DNA of 64,000 nucleotides, from assembly GCA_023091665.1 (NCBI GenBank), contig JALJCQ010000015.1, forward strand, positions 1,116,001 through 1,180,000, in the 5' to 3' direction. Positions within the stretch are counted from its first letter, which is position 1. The number at the start of each line of letters is the position of its first letter. Source of the DNA: Pythium myriotylum (lineage: Eukaryota; Oomycota; Peronosporomycetes; Pythiales; Pythiaceae). The notes under the pieces are model-generated. The model was not told the origin of the DNA. It saw only the letters and a program-made list of their open reading frames with translations, and made no database searches. The position numbers and the translations under genes are program-made. Below, piece after piece: positions 56,350-64,000 of the stretch.

Positions 56350-57204
56350 ATGCACATGAACATGGACCCCAACAGCAGCCCGTGGTTCACGTCCACGGAC
56401 ACGCCGGCCAGCTACCCTTCTATGCAACAAGGCCACGGAGGCGTGGGCGGCCACATGGGCTACGCGCAGCCAGCGTCCGCACCGCCGGCCATGCCGACGG
56501 GGAGCATGGGGAGCACCGAGTACGGCGATGAGGAGGACTACGAGAACGAACCCCCGCTGCTGGAAGGTATTATTTACATGAATACTGTATAGAGTGACCC
56601 ATAGGTAACCCAGATGTCTGCTGCTTCGTCACGTAGAGCTCGGTATCAACTTCGAGCATATTTGGATCAAGACACAGTCGGTGCTTTTGCCGACCAAGCA
56701 GATCAACGAGCACATCCTTGACGATGCCGACCTCGCTGGTCCACTTGTGTATTGCTTTGTCTTCGGCATGTGCTTGTTGCTGGTACGCATACGCTAATGA
56801 CTTTGATTTGTACGTGGAGTGAGCATTAAAGATTTTGTTGCTTCTTGTAGGCCGCCAAGGTCCACTTCGGCTACATCTACGGCTTCGGTGTGCTCTCCTG
56901 CCTCTTCATGTATTTGCTCATGAACTTGCTTTCCCCCGAGCGCTCCATCGACATCTACCGCGTGTGCTCTGTACTTGGGTACTGCCTCCTCCCCATTATT
57001 GGTCTCGCTGCGATCAACATTTTCGTTTCGATCAAGGGGCTTGGTCCCATTGGATTTGCCCTTGCAAGCCTGTGCATCCTCTGGAGTACGCACACAGCTT
57101 CGCGCTTCTTTGAGAAGGCGCTGTACATGGCAGAGCAAAAGTACCTCATCGCGTACCCCATTGGTCTGGTGTACAGTTGCTTCGTTCTCATCACTGTGTT
57201 TTAG
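56350..57204 (+). CDS. YIPF5: YIPF5/Yip1-type Golgi membrane protein, three exons
   Basis: Exons 56350-56566, 56637-56782 and 56851-57204 give 238 residues; the introns are 70 and 68 nt (gtatta...cgtag; gtacgc...ttgtag). A disordered Met/Pro/Gly-rich N-terminus precedes the conserved cytosolic block PPLLE/ELGINFEHIWIKT and DDADLAGPLVYCF, as in YIPF5. About five membrane helices follow (from CFVFGMCLLL/AAKVHFGYI through LLSPERSIDIYRVCSVLGYCLLPI to IGLVYSCFVLITVF). Yip1-family proteins bind Rab GTPases and YIF1 and support ER-to-Golgi traffic. The motif ELGIN is diagnostic for the YIPF5/YIPF7 branch. Confidence 0.9.
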
Positions 57205-57331
57205 AGGAGACAGAGGGAAAACGAACGCACAACGCTTTGTTTGAATAAATGGTTCAAATGCATCATTCCACAAATGCTCGTTAGCGTCTTCATCTCCGCC
57301 ATGTGGGGTTCCTGAGTCGGTAGTGAGAAAT

Positions 57332-57853
57332 TTATGCCTTGCGCGCGTCCGGAACCTTGAGCTGCACGCGACCGACGTGCTCGACCATCATCTGAATAAC
57401 GCCCGCCTTGTTCGCTTGGAACTCGCCACTGCCACCACTCGAAAGTTAGTCGATTGTTCGACGCGATCACGGAAGATAAGTAGAACGCACCGCATCTTCT
57501 GGATCTCGCGGTTCGTGTCCTCGTCCAAGATCGAGGGGTCGTCACCCATGAGCTACACCATTCAACAGTCAGAATATCGTGCGCATACGCATGCTCGAAG
57601 AGACGCACATCTGTGTTGGCGTTCATCTGGAAGTGGTGCTCCTGCTGCTTGCGATAGGCGTTGATCTCCGCCTCGGCCTCAATCTTGGCCTGCTTCAAGC
57701 GCTCACCGCGCTCTATAACCATTCGTATAAGTCTCCAACCGAGAGTCTCGGTCCGCTACAAACTCGAGTCTCACCCTGACGGGCCTCGCTGATGATCTTG
57801 GAGGCCTTGGTCTCGGCCGCCATCAGCTCCTTGATACTCTGGTTCGCCGCCAT
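57332..57853 (-). CDS. ATP6V1G: V-type H+-ATPase subunit G, four exons
   Basis: Exons (minus strand): 57853-57775, 57712-57609, 57552-57491, 57428-57332; 113 residues, the normal size for subunit G. The start MAANQSIKELMAAETKASKII and the helix EARQG/ERGERLKQAKIEAEAEI with AYRKQQE are diagnostic. The C-terminal half carries EFQANKAGVIQMMVEHVGRV. Subunit G forms the peripheral stalk with subunit E and joins V1 to Vo in vacuolar acidification. Introns of 56-62 nt split a gene of only 342 coding bases. A further in-frame ATG at 57901 is possible but not family-like. Its start lies 174 bp from the 3' end of the MCU gene. Confidence 0.9.
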
Positions 57854-58027
57854 GTTCACCGCTTCTTCTTCGTCGAGAAAGATTCCGTCTGCGAGTTCCA
57901 AAGCAGAAATTTTAAGCTCTCTTATTGGCGATAAATGAGAAATCGTCCATTTTATCCAATAAGGGAAAGGTATGGCACATCAGTTTGGTGTTTCTATCCG
58001 TTAGGAACATGGCCACAAGGGGAGTCT

Positions 58028-59413
58028 TCATGGGGCCGCCGGGGCCTTGCCTTCGAGGCTGGTCAGCAGGTCCACATCGCGCTTGACTTCCTCGATCTTC
58101 TTCTTGAGGTCGTCGATCTTCGAAGGATTGAACCGGCGCTCTTGGTTGGCGATGGCGAGGCGCTTGAGGAAGTGCTTCTGCCAGATGTTGGTGTAGGTGG
58201 CGTCCTTCTTAGTGATCGAGTGGTAGAACGAGTTGCCAAGGACTGCGGTGAAGCCGATGAAGTAGGTGATCGGCTCCATGATATCCCACGAGTACACATC
58301 CCAAACCAGGTACATGAGGGATCCGTAGAACGATGTGATACCGGTGAGCGCGATCCACTTGCCAGTGTTTGGAATCTTTCGCGCGACCTTGTGGGTCTCG
58401 GCATCGATCTGCAGTGCCTTGGCGAGGTCGGACTGCAGCTCCAGCAACTTGTCTTCTTGACGCTTGCGTGCATGCTTAACGTTGTACAGCTCGGAGTCAA
58501 GCGCGTTTTGCAGCATCAATTGGCTCTCAGAGCCCTACAGAAAGATTCGTTAGTAGCTTGACACCCAGTGGGCGGAAATCAGCAAAATCTTACGTTCGGA
58601 CGGAGGATCACGGCGTTCTTGAGCTCAGGGTTCTTCGAGTGCTCAAAATGGACGGCAAGATCACGTCGCTGAAGTTCACGAAGCCACTTGTTTGCGACTG
58701 CCTCTTCGGCGCCAGCGTTGAGGCAGATGCGGTAAAACTCACTCAGAGGGATCTGCTCCCGGGAACATCGAATGATCAGTCTTCTTGAGCACATCGTCAA
58801 CTAGCGATGCAACTCACAAATGGGCGAGAATCCTTCTCGATCGCGGCTTTAACGCTCGCAAACGCGATGCCTTCGCTTCGCAACTGTGAGTCGTCCTTTG
58901 ATCCCTCTAAGGCAATAGTGTCAGACCCATCACAAGCCTTCATCTCTAGAGCTACCGACACGCACCGTTTTCGATACTGATGTTGACGTGGTTCAGACGC
59001 AACATGAAATCCATGCTGGTGAGCTCTCGAAGGTGCATCGTGCGTGCAATCTTGGTGCCGTTCTTCGTTGTGATCTCAACGGCCTTGAGGGACGCGTCCG
59101 CCTTCTTGATCGTATCGATGAGGTGCTGCACCGTAGCGCTCCCGTCGTTAATCTGCACGGGCGAGAGGCCCGCGAGACCCGGCAGCGGCAGCTGCAGCTG
59201 GAGCCGTCCCTGGGGCGCGAGCGCGTTCCGCACCGTGAGCGCGACGTTCAGCGACGCATCGCCCGTGGCGCGCGCGTTCGCGGACGTGGAGATTGGCGTG
59301 TAGAAACGAGCCGCCGGCGTCGCCTGGAGAGTGCGAGCGCCGAGCGCCCACGTCGCGGGGCTGCGCTTGAGGAACGCCGTCGCCATCACCGAGGTCACGA
59401 CGCGACACACCAT
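58028..59413 (-). CDS. MCU: Mitochondrial calcium uniporter pore subunit, four exons
   Basis: Exons (minus strand): 59413-58966, 58906-58818, 58752-58594, 58534-58028; 400 residues. The N-terminus (MVCRVVTSVMATAFLKRSP ... ARTLQA) is a mitochondrial presequence. Exons 1-3 hold the matrix domain, and exon 4 has a coiled coil (KRQEDKLLELQSDLAKAL) and two membrane helices. The pore signature WDIMEPITYF (DIME at about 316-319) lies between them and binds Ca2+ with its Asp and Glu. The last part is a second coiled coil (RRFNPSKIDDLKKKIEEVK). It is the pore of the inner-membrane Ca2+ uniporter. No EMRE- or MICU-like gene is nearby. It is divergent from the bZIP gene at 59575. Confidence 0.93.
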
Positions 59414-59574
59414 GGTCGAAGAGTGAGCTGGCTTGCGTGAGGAGGATCGGAACTGATTAGAGGACGGTCTCCTGTAAAACCACATCAATGTACTGATAGA
59501 AGTGAATGTTCCCGGACCTGTGTCGTCATCATCCCCTTCAAAAAGCAATACACGCCGGTTGTGCAGCTCTTTCC

Positions 59575-60846
59575 ATGGACAGTTTCAGGGGCGGACATGC
59601 CAAGCTGGTGAAACGTGACCCTATCCCACCGACTTCCAGCGTTCTTCTCGCCGCACCCGTGATGCATTCACCGCGTTCGACCTCCCAGGCCCACACTCCG
59701 CTCTCGCACATGACGCCTGTCCCACCGTCTCCGTCGGCTGGGTCCACCGACGATCAACAGAGCGATAGCGGCTCCTCATGCACGCCCCTGCTGCCTTCCC
59801 AGACGTCCACCATCCGCACAAATTCGACTATGAGATTAAGTGTGCTGCTGAACCCGTCGGACGAAGACGAATGCGTTGATATGGAGAGTAAACAACAACC
59901 ACTGCAGATTGCCAAGGTGCCCAAGAAGCGAGGCCGAAAACCCATCCTGCCCAAAATGACCAACAGTGAACGCGGGAAGTACTATCGCGCCAAGCGCCAA
60001 GCGTACTCATCCGTGCTCGCGCAAGATGTCGAGGCGTTGCGTTCCTCGGTTTCACGACTTATCGCGCTGAGGAATATCTCGAGCGAGCTGGCCGTATGCC
60101 CACGGAATCTCATATCGGGCTCCCTAGTCAAACTGGTCCGTGAGTACTTCGCCCAGTTTCGACACGGTGTTCAATTACCACCTGCACGCCGCAAAATGAC
60201 CTTGCCAGATGTTGAGATATCAACAGCGTCACAAGAAATCTTCATGAATGCGGTCATGGACCCAGACGTCTGTTTCGGGGAGTTCAAGGGCATAAGCGTT
60301 GTCATGGATCAGTGGACAAGGTATTCAAAGTACCACGCCTACCTTCAGTTCGAACTGTTGGAAGCTCGAGTTCTCCATAATGAGGGTGGTCACATCGTCG
60401 AAACTAGTGGGCTCTTGCGCACACGCTATTCGCGCACAACGATCGAAAACGTCTTCCCTCATGTGGTTGGAAACGAAGCTCTCATTCAACGACTCATTGG
60501 TAAGGAAATTGTGTACCCGTGCCGCAACCAGTTCTACTTCACACCTGAAGGCCGCGTACAGCGGTACGATGTCGAAGCAGACTTTCCTGAGGCTCTCCAG
60601 GCCGCAATCGGGAATCTCGAGGATGTTGCAATTCTTTTGGGCCAGGCTCTGATCCGTCAGCAACACATGATGGGTGAGCTCGAAGGTGAGGAACTTGCAG
60701 TGATTGAAGCCATTGAACGCCGAGATTCTCCATTCGAAGACGACGACGCCATGGTGGACGGGAACACCTCCGTGTCTCGAGTAATGGATGTCGATTTTCT
60801 ACTTAGTGACTCAAGTACGTCCGAAGATGCGTACACCAGTGGTTGA
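59575..60846 (+). CDS. bZIP-type transcription factor 1, atypical basic region
   Basis: From ATG 59575 (ccatgg context) 423 residues; the frame is open to an ATG at 59506, but an initiator-like catcatccccttcaaa near 59527 argues for the later start. A Pro/Ser-rich N-terminus and an AT-hook-like KKRGRKPILPK precede the basic region NSERGKYYRAKRQAY. It keeps the N-x7-R spacing of bZIP proteins, but Gly replaces the small Ala and Tyr replaces the Cys/Ser before the Arg. A short heptad zipper (VLAQDVEALRSSVSRLIAL) follows. The C-terminal 250 residues (SGSLVKLVREYFAQF ... VMDQWTRYSKYHAYLQFEL ... VEADFPEALQAAIGNLEDVA) form a conserved domain shared with the next gene and unknown to me. Confidence 0.75.
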   Translation: MDSFRGGHAKLVKRDPIPPTSSVLLAAPVMHSPRSTSQAHTPLSHMTPVPPSPSAGSTDDQQSDSGSSCTPLLPSQTSTIRTNSTMRLSVLLNPSDEDECVDMESKQQPLQIAKVPKKRGRKPILPKMTNSERGKYYRAKRQAYSSVLAQDVEALRSSVSRLIALRNISSELAVCPRNLISGSLVKLVREYFAQFRHGVQLPPARRKMTLPDVEISTASQEIFMNAVMDPDVCFGEFKGISVVMDQWTRYSKYHAYLQFELLEARVLHNEGGHIVETSGLLRTRYSRTTIENVFPHVVGNEALIQRLIGKEIVYPCRNQFYFTPEGRVQRYDVEADFPEALQAAIGNLEDVAILLGQALIRQQHMMGELEGEELAVIEAIERRDSPFEDDDAMVDGNTSVSRVMDVDFLLSDSSTSEDAYTSG

Positions 60847-61361
60847 TTTGAGCAGTTCACGTGATAATGCTTGTTGTACCATGATATACACCCACATTGA
60901 ATTGCTCAGTGAAGGCGTTCGTCAAGGCTCACGTCATAAGACCTGGATAATGAGGACATGATCTGGGTTGCATTTACCGAAGAGAGTTGGAAAACGCGCG
61001 CAAATCTTCACGAGGAAAAAGCGTCACTACACAAGTCATTGTGATTGTCGTGGCACGTCTCACATAATTCGGTCGCAAAAATTGCTACAATCGGAGAACG
61101 TGGTCTCACTTCGTCAGCTACTCAAACGGTGCGATTGAATCCTGAGAACGATGGCATCCCAAAATCTCCAACCCAACGTCCAGCGTGCTCTGTATCCGTC
61201 AGTCGATGGTCTGGACTGCAACTTGCGTCAGGGATGGGAGAACCTTGGAAGCTCCGCGACGCTAGTACCGTTCGCGATCATTTACTGGCTCTTCAACAAC
61301 ATTCAACACGATCAAGAAGCAACAGTGTATCCTTTCTCACAGGTCCCAGATTAACGACGCG
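60847..61361. other. Spacer between the two bZIP paralogs
   Basis: 515 bp. A short plus-strand frame at 61151-61354 (MASQNLQPNVQRALY ...) is open but lacks a motif; it may be a 5' part of the next gene or chance. No other signal. Confidence 0.35.
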
Positions 61362-62573
61362 ATGATTCGCTGTTTACGAAAAATAGAGCTCCTCATTGAC
61401 CGAAATCTGACCTTGCTCCTTGCTCTCTTGCGTGGCTTTGTGTCAGTCTCCACAAATCGACTGTCGGAGGCGGAGGCTTCAACCGCCTGTTCGTGCTCGC
61501 TGGTACCTACAGTATCACACTCTGAAACAAAAAGCGCCGAGGATGTCCTTGAGACGCTCGCCCTCGGGCTTGCCCACTCAGGAACCCGCATCTTTCGCCC
61601 CATGAGCGTCTCACGAAGGCTTGACTCATGTGCAATGGGACCTGGAGGTCCCAGCGTGAGCACGCAGCCGCGAGCGTTGGTTGTTCCGAAGAAAAACCGC
61701 CGCAAATCCAACAGCGAGCGAGGCAAAGAATTTCGTGCCAAGCGCAGAGAGTACGAGACCTCGCTTCTCGAGATGATCAACTCTCTACGAGAAGAAGTGC
61801 GTGACCTACGATTCCTGCGAGAAATTCGCGGCGAAACATCCCTTGTCTCTCGATCAAGTCTCACCGGATCGCTCGCGAAGCTCATTCAAGAGTACTTCAC
61901 GCTGTTTGCCAGAGGCCGCCCGACTCGCCTTCACATAGGTGGCAAGCGCGAGTCCCCGTCCTCAGCCCTCGAGATTATCGCCAAGCAAAACAGGTTCATC
62001 CGAGAATCGATGGACCCGACTATGAAGTTCGGCGGGGTTTTCGGCGCCGCGGCGCTACTGGATCAATGGGAGCGCTACACCCTGTACCACTCCAGCTTCC
62101 GCATCACGATCGTCTCCATGGAGATCTCGGGGCCAGACGAGGCTCCGATCATCACAGTGATATCGAACCTCACGGTGAAGCTCTCTCGTGAGACGTTCAT
62201 CCACATATTTCCCCATGTTGCTGACGACGACGCCCTCGTCTCACGGCTCATTGGAACAGAGGTGACGTATCGCGGTATCAACCGGTTCCAGTTTGGACCA
62301 GATCACCAGCGTGTGCTCGTGTACGAGTCAGATGTCGACTTCGTCAATGCCTTCCTTTCTGCCGGTGTTAGCCTCAGTGACGTTGCGTTGCTAATGCAGC
62401 AGGCACTCATCGCCGACCAGCACTTGCTCGGAGAAGAACCGACGCCGATCGATGTAGAGAACATTGCGAAGTGCTGTGCAGAGAACGTGGAGGAAGCTGC
62501 AAGCCAGGAAGCTTGCAGTCCAGAACCGCAACCAAAGAGAACGTGCCAGGACATTGCATTTCTATTGAACTGA
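61362..62573 (+). CDS. bZIP-type transcription factor 2, paralog of the preceding gene
   Basis: 403 residues from the first ATG. The first 100 residues show no similarity to the neighbour, so the true start may be further inside (Met at about residue 81 or 92) or an exon may be missed. The basic region NSERGKEFRAKRREY aligns with NSERGKYYRAKRQAY of the paralog, with Phe before the Arg. The zipper (LLEMINSLREEVRDLRFL) is better than in paralog 1. The shared C-terminal domain is intact: LTGSLAKLIQEYFTLF, MDPTMKFGGVFGAAALLDQW and VDFVNAFLSAGVSLSDVALL. The end (PKRTCQDIAFLLN) resembles the paralog's VMDVDFLLSD. A tandem duplication followed by N-terminal divergence is likely. Confidence 0.7.
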   Translation: MIRCLRKIELLIDRNLTLLLALLRGFVSVSTNRLSEAEASTACSCSLVPTVSHSETKSAEDVLETLALGLAHSGTRIFRPMSVSRRLDSCAMGPGGPSVSTQPRALVVPKKNRRKSNSERGKEFRAKRREYETSLLEMINSLREEVRDLRFLREIRGETSLVSRSSLTGSLAKLIQEYFTLFARGRPTRLHIGGKRESPSSALEIIAKQNRFIRESMDPTMKFGGVFGAAALLDQWERYTLYHSSFRITIVSMEISGPDEAPIITVISNLTVKLSRETFIHIFPHVADDDALVSRLIGTEVTYRGINRFQFGPDHQRVLVYESDVDFVNAFLSAGVSLSDVALLMQQALIADQHLLGEEPTPIDVENIAKCCAENVEEAASQEACSPEPQPKRTCQDIAFLLN

Positions 62574-62653
62574 GGAGATCTCATTAAGCAACGAATACAC
62601 TACACGACATCGAACTCACTACGTTCACTGCACCACACTCATCGTTTGGCAAC

Positions 62654-63238
62654 TTAAAGTTGCAGGGCGAGACCAGCAACAGCGACGAGGCCAGCGCTGA
62701 ACACAGCACGCGTGGCCGTCAACGCGTCGCTCTTTGTTGTCGGTGCCGGGGTGGTGGCCTTCGGCTTGGTAGTCGAAGGTGTGAGCGAGTCACCATCCGA
62801 CGATGAAGGTAGCAGCGGCTTGACGGTACCGGGGGTCTTATCCTTGGATCCTTCGGAGTCTCCCACCGAGGTGGAGCCGCTAGACGAGGACTCGGTCTGG
62901 TTACCGGTCTTGCCAGTAAGAAGGGAGACAAGGAAGCCGCCGAAGTCCTTCTGGACGCCCCCAACCTGGAAATCGCACTGGATGTCCTGGTTGGCGCGCT
63001 CGTTGATCTGGTTGATGAACGCCACGCAGTCACGTGTCTTCATGATCTTCTGGGCCTGGTCCTCCGTTGGGAAGTTGGAGATGGTCCAGATATCGTAGCC
63101 AGTCGTGGTCGCGCACTTCTTGAGGCCTTCCGTGGCGTTGGGCAGCAGCTTGCCTTGGATCGCGCCCATATCGCACGGGGTTGCCGAGGCGACGGCGGCG
63201 AAGGCGGCGGCGGCACAGACGATAGCAGAGGTCTTCAT
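62654..63238 (-). CDS. Elicitin-like protein missing one disulfide pair, GPI-type tail
   Basis: 194 residues. Residues 1-19 are a signal peptide ending AVASA. An elicitin domain follows (about 20-110) with Cys at 22, 42, 71 and 88. Family elicitins have six invariant Cys, paired 1-5, 2-4 and 3-6. Here Cys1, 2, 4 and 5 are kept; Cys3 is Lys67 and Cys6 is absent, so exactly the 3-6 pair is gone. The landmarks TTTGYDIW, FPTEDQAQKIM and CVAFINQI still match. A Ser/Thr/Pro-rich linker with an N-glycosylation site (NQT) and a hydrophobic end (AVFSAGLVAVAGLALQL) suggest a GPI anchor in the cell wall or membrane. Elicitins bind sterols and are recognised by plants; this form may not. Confidence 0.87.
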   Translation of the reverse strand: MKTSAIVCAAAAFAAVASATPCDMGAIQGKLLPNATEGLKKCATTTGYDIWTISNFPTEDQAQKIMKTRDCVAFINQINERANQDIQCDFQVGGVQKDFGGFLVSLLTGKTGNQTESSSSGSTSVGDSEGSKDKTPGTVKPLLPSSSDGDSLTPSTTKPKATTPAPTTKSDALTATRAVFSAGLVAVAGLALQL

Positions 63239-63747
63239 GGTCACTTGGAGGCTTGCTGGGAAGTTGGTGAATGGTCTCCTCGGAGCCCACGAATTCTCGA
63301 CAACGGGAGAGACATAAGAGAGCGGGTCTATGCTTCAATCTTCCAGGAAAATGGGTACAGTCCGCGAAAAGGCGCGGAGCAGTCGCAGACGAAATTCATT
63401 TTGGCCAATTATATAATGAATAGATTGTTTTCACCCAATTGAAAGTGAGTATCCGGACCGGCAGCCAGAGCCCAGGTGGGAATGTGAAGAGGCGAGGGCA
63501 TCGCTTGTATCCAGGTGGAGATGAACTCATGTATGGGAGGTGGTCGAGTGCGTGCCACGACGAAACGAGGCTCAACGTTCTCCATTGCCATGCACAATCC
63601 AAGTGTCAACGTGTTGGTGACGTTAGAAGAGGTCATGGAAGGTGCAATAGATGGATTAGAAGGTTCTTATACACAAAACTGTGGGCTATCTCGTGCGGCC
63701 ACTTGGGATGGAGTATCCCCTCGCCGCGTCTCCGCTCTCCAGAACAC
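63239..63747. other. Spacer upstream of the elicitin-like gene
   Basis: 509 bp holding the elicitin promoter (minus) and the 3' UTR of the next gene. I see no coding signal. Confidence 0.4.
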
Positions 63748-64000
63748 TTAACACTCCTTGCCAGTCGAGCCGTCCGACGGAATGTAGTAACACCACTTGG
63801 CCGTCACGCCACCAATCTTGGTGCCGCTCAGTCCGGAGCCCGACGTCGCGAACGACCAGTTGTCATCGAAGGTCATGAAGCGAACCTTCAACCAGTTCTC
63901 TGACGCCTGGATCGAGAAGAAACCGTACTCGTTACCGCCGTCGCTGTAACCCGGAGCCGTCCACAACTTCGTGAGCTGTGTCGCGTATGGAGGAATGCCA
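63748..64000 (-). CDS. C-terminal part of a further gene, runs off the window
   Basis: About 83 codons are visible, open to the window edge. They begin GIPPYATQLTKLWTAPGY and end GGVTAKWCYYIPSDGSTGKEC. The block YGFFSIQASENWLKVRFMTF recalls the terminal beta-strands of secreted metallophosphoesterases of the purple acid phosphatase type. The match is weak and the catalytic part is outside the window. Two Cys near the end suggest a secreted protein. Confidence 0.5.
   Translation of the reverse strand, partial: GIPPYATQLTKLWTAPGYSDGGNEYGFFSIQASENWLKVRFMTFDDNWSFATSGSGLSGTKIGGVTAKWCYYIPSDGSTGKEC

Overview
The window looks like nuclear DNA of a plant-associated oomycete, most likely Phytophthora or a close relative. 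Reasons: an elicitin-family protein; a CBEL-like secreted protein built from CBM1-like and PAN/Apple modules; genes separated by only tens to hundreds of bases; short GT-AG introns, mostly 55-75 nt; initiator-like CTCATTC/CCATTCC sites 10-40 nt upstream of start codons; and bZIP-type proteins with unusual basic regions. All functional names rest on motifs read by eye; no database search was run.

Layout. 0-9.6 kb: profilin-like gene, CBEL-like gene, tandem NYN-domain protein, AP-2 sigma subunit, NUFIP1-type zinc finger protein and ZSWIM7/SWS1-like recombination protein. 9.6-19 kb: SANT-like nuclear protein with a 12-residue repeat, MCM9-type helicase, a repeated zinc finger protein, a small zinc-binding protein, and two gene-poor stretches. 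19-28.4 kb: CaMK-like kinase with a myristoylation signal, coiled-coil membrane protein, ZCCHC9-like protein, a Cu/Zn-SOD-fold protein that has lost most metal ligands, an SLC1-type transporter and WBP11. 28.8-31.1 kb: an inverted repeat with 517-bp arms that appear identical, flanking and partly encoding a Thr-rich repetitive ORF. 31.5-48 kb: six paralogs of one family (WW-start motif, basic/coiled-coil segment, C-terminal domain perhaps START-like), two on the minus strand and four on the plus strand, split by a secreted protein, an MPPED-type phosphoesterase and an ACBP-ECI2 fusion. 48-59.5 kb: PDZ protein, a candidate secreted effector, CHIP-type E3 ligase, arrestin-domain protein, YIPF5-like protein, V-ATPase subunit G and the mitochondrial calcium uniporter. 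59.5-64 kb: two bZIP paralogs, an elicitin lacking one disulfide pair, and the 3' end of a further secreted-type gene.

Functional themes. Membrane traffic (AP2S, YIPF5, V-ATPase G, arrestin), RNA and ribosome biogenesis (NUFIP1, ZCCHC9, WBP11), DNA recombination (SWS1 and MCM9 within 3 kb), mitochondrial metabolism (ECI2, MCU) and host-interaction proteins (CBEL-like, elicitin, candidate effectors). There is no operon logic; genes are independent units, often in tight divergent or convergent pairs. The most unusual items are the pseudo-SOD, the elicitin with a paired cysteine loss, the long inverted repeat, the split paralog array with one member carrying an in-frame TGA, a one-codon first exon in AP2S, and a repeated CxxC...HxH motif at the end of the MPPED protein.
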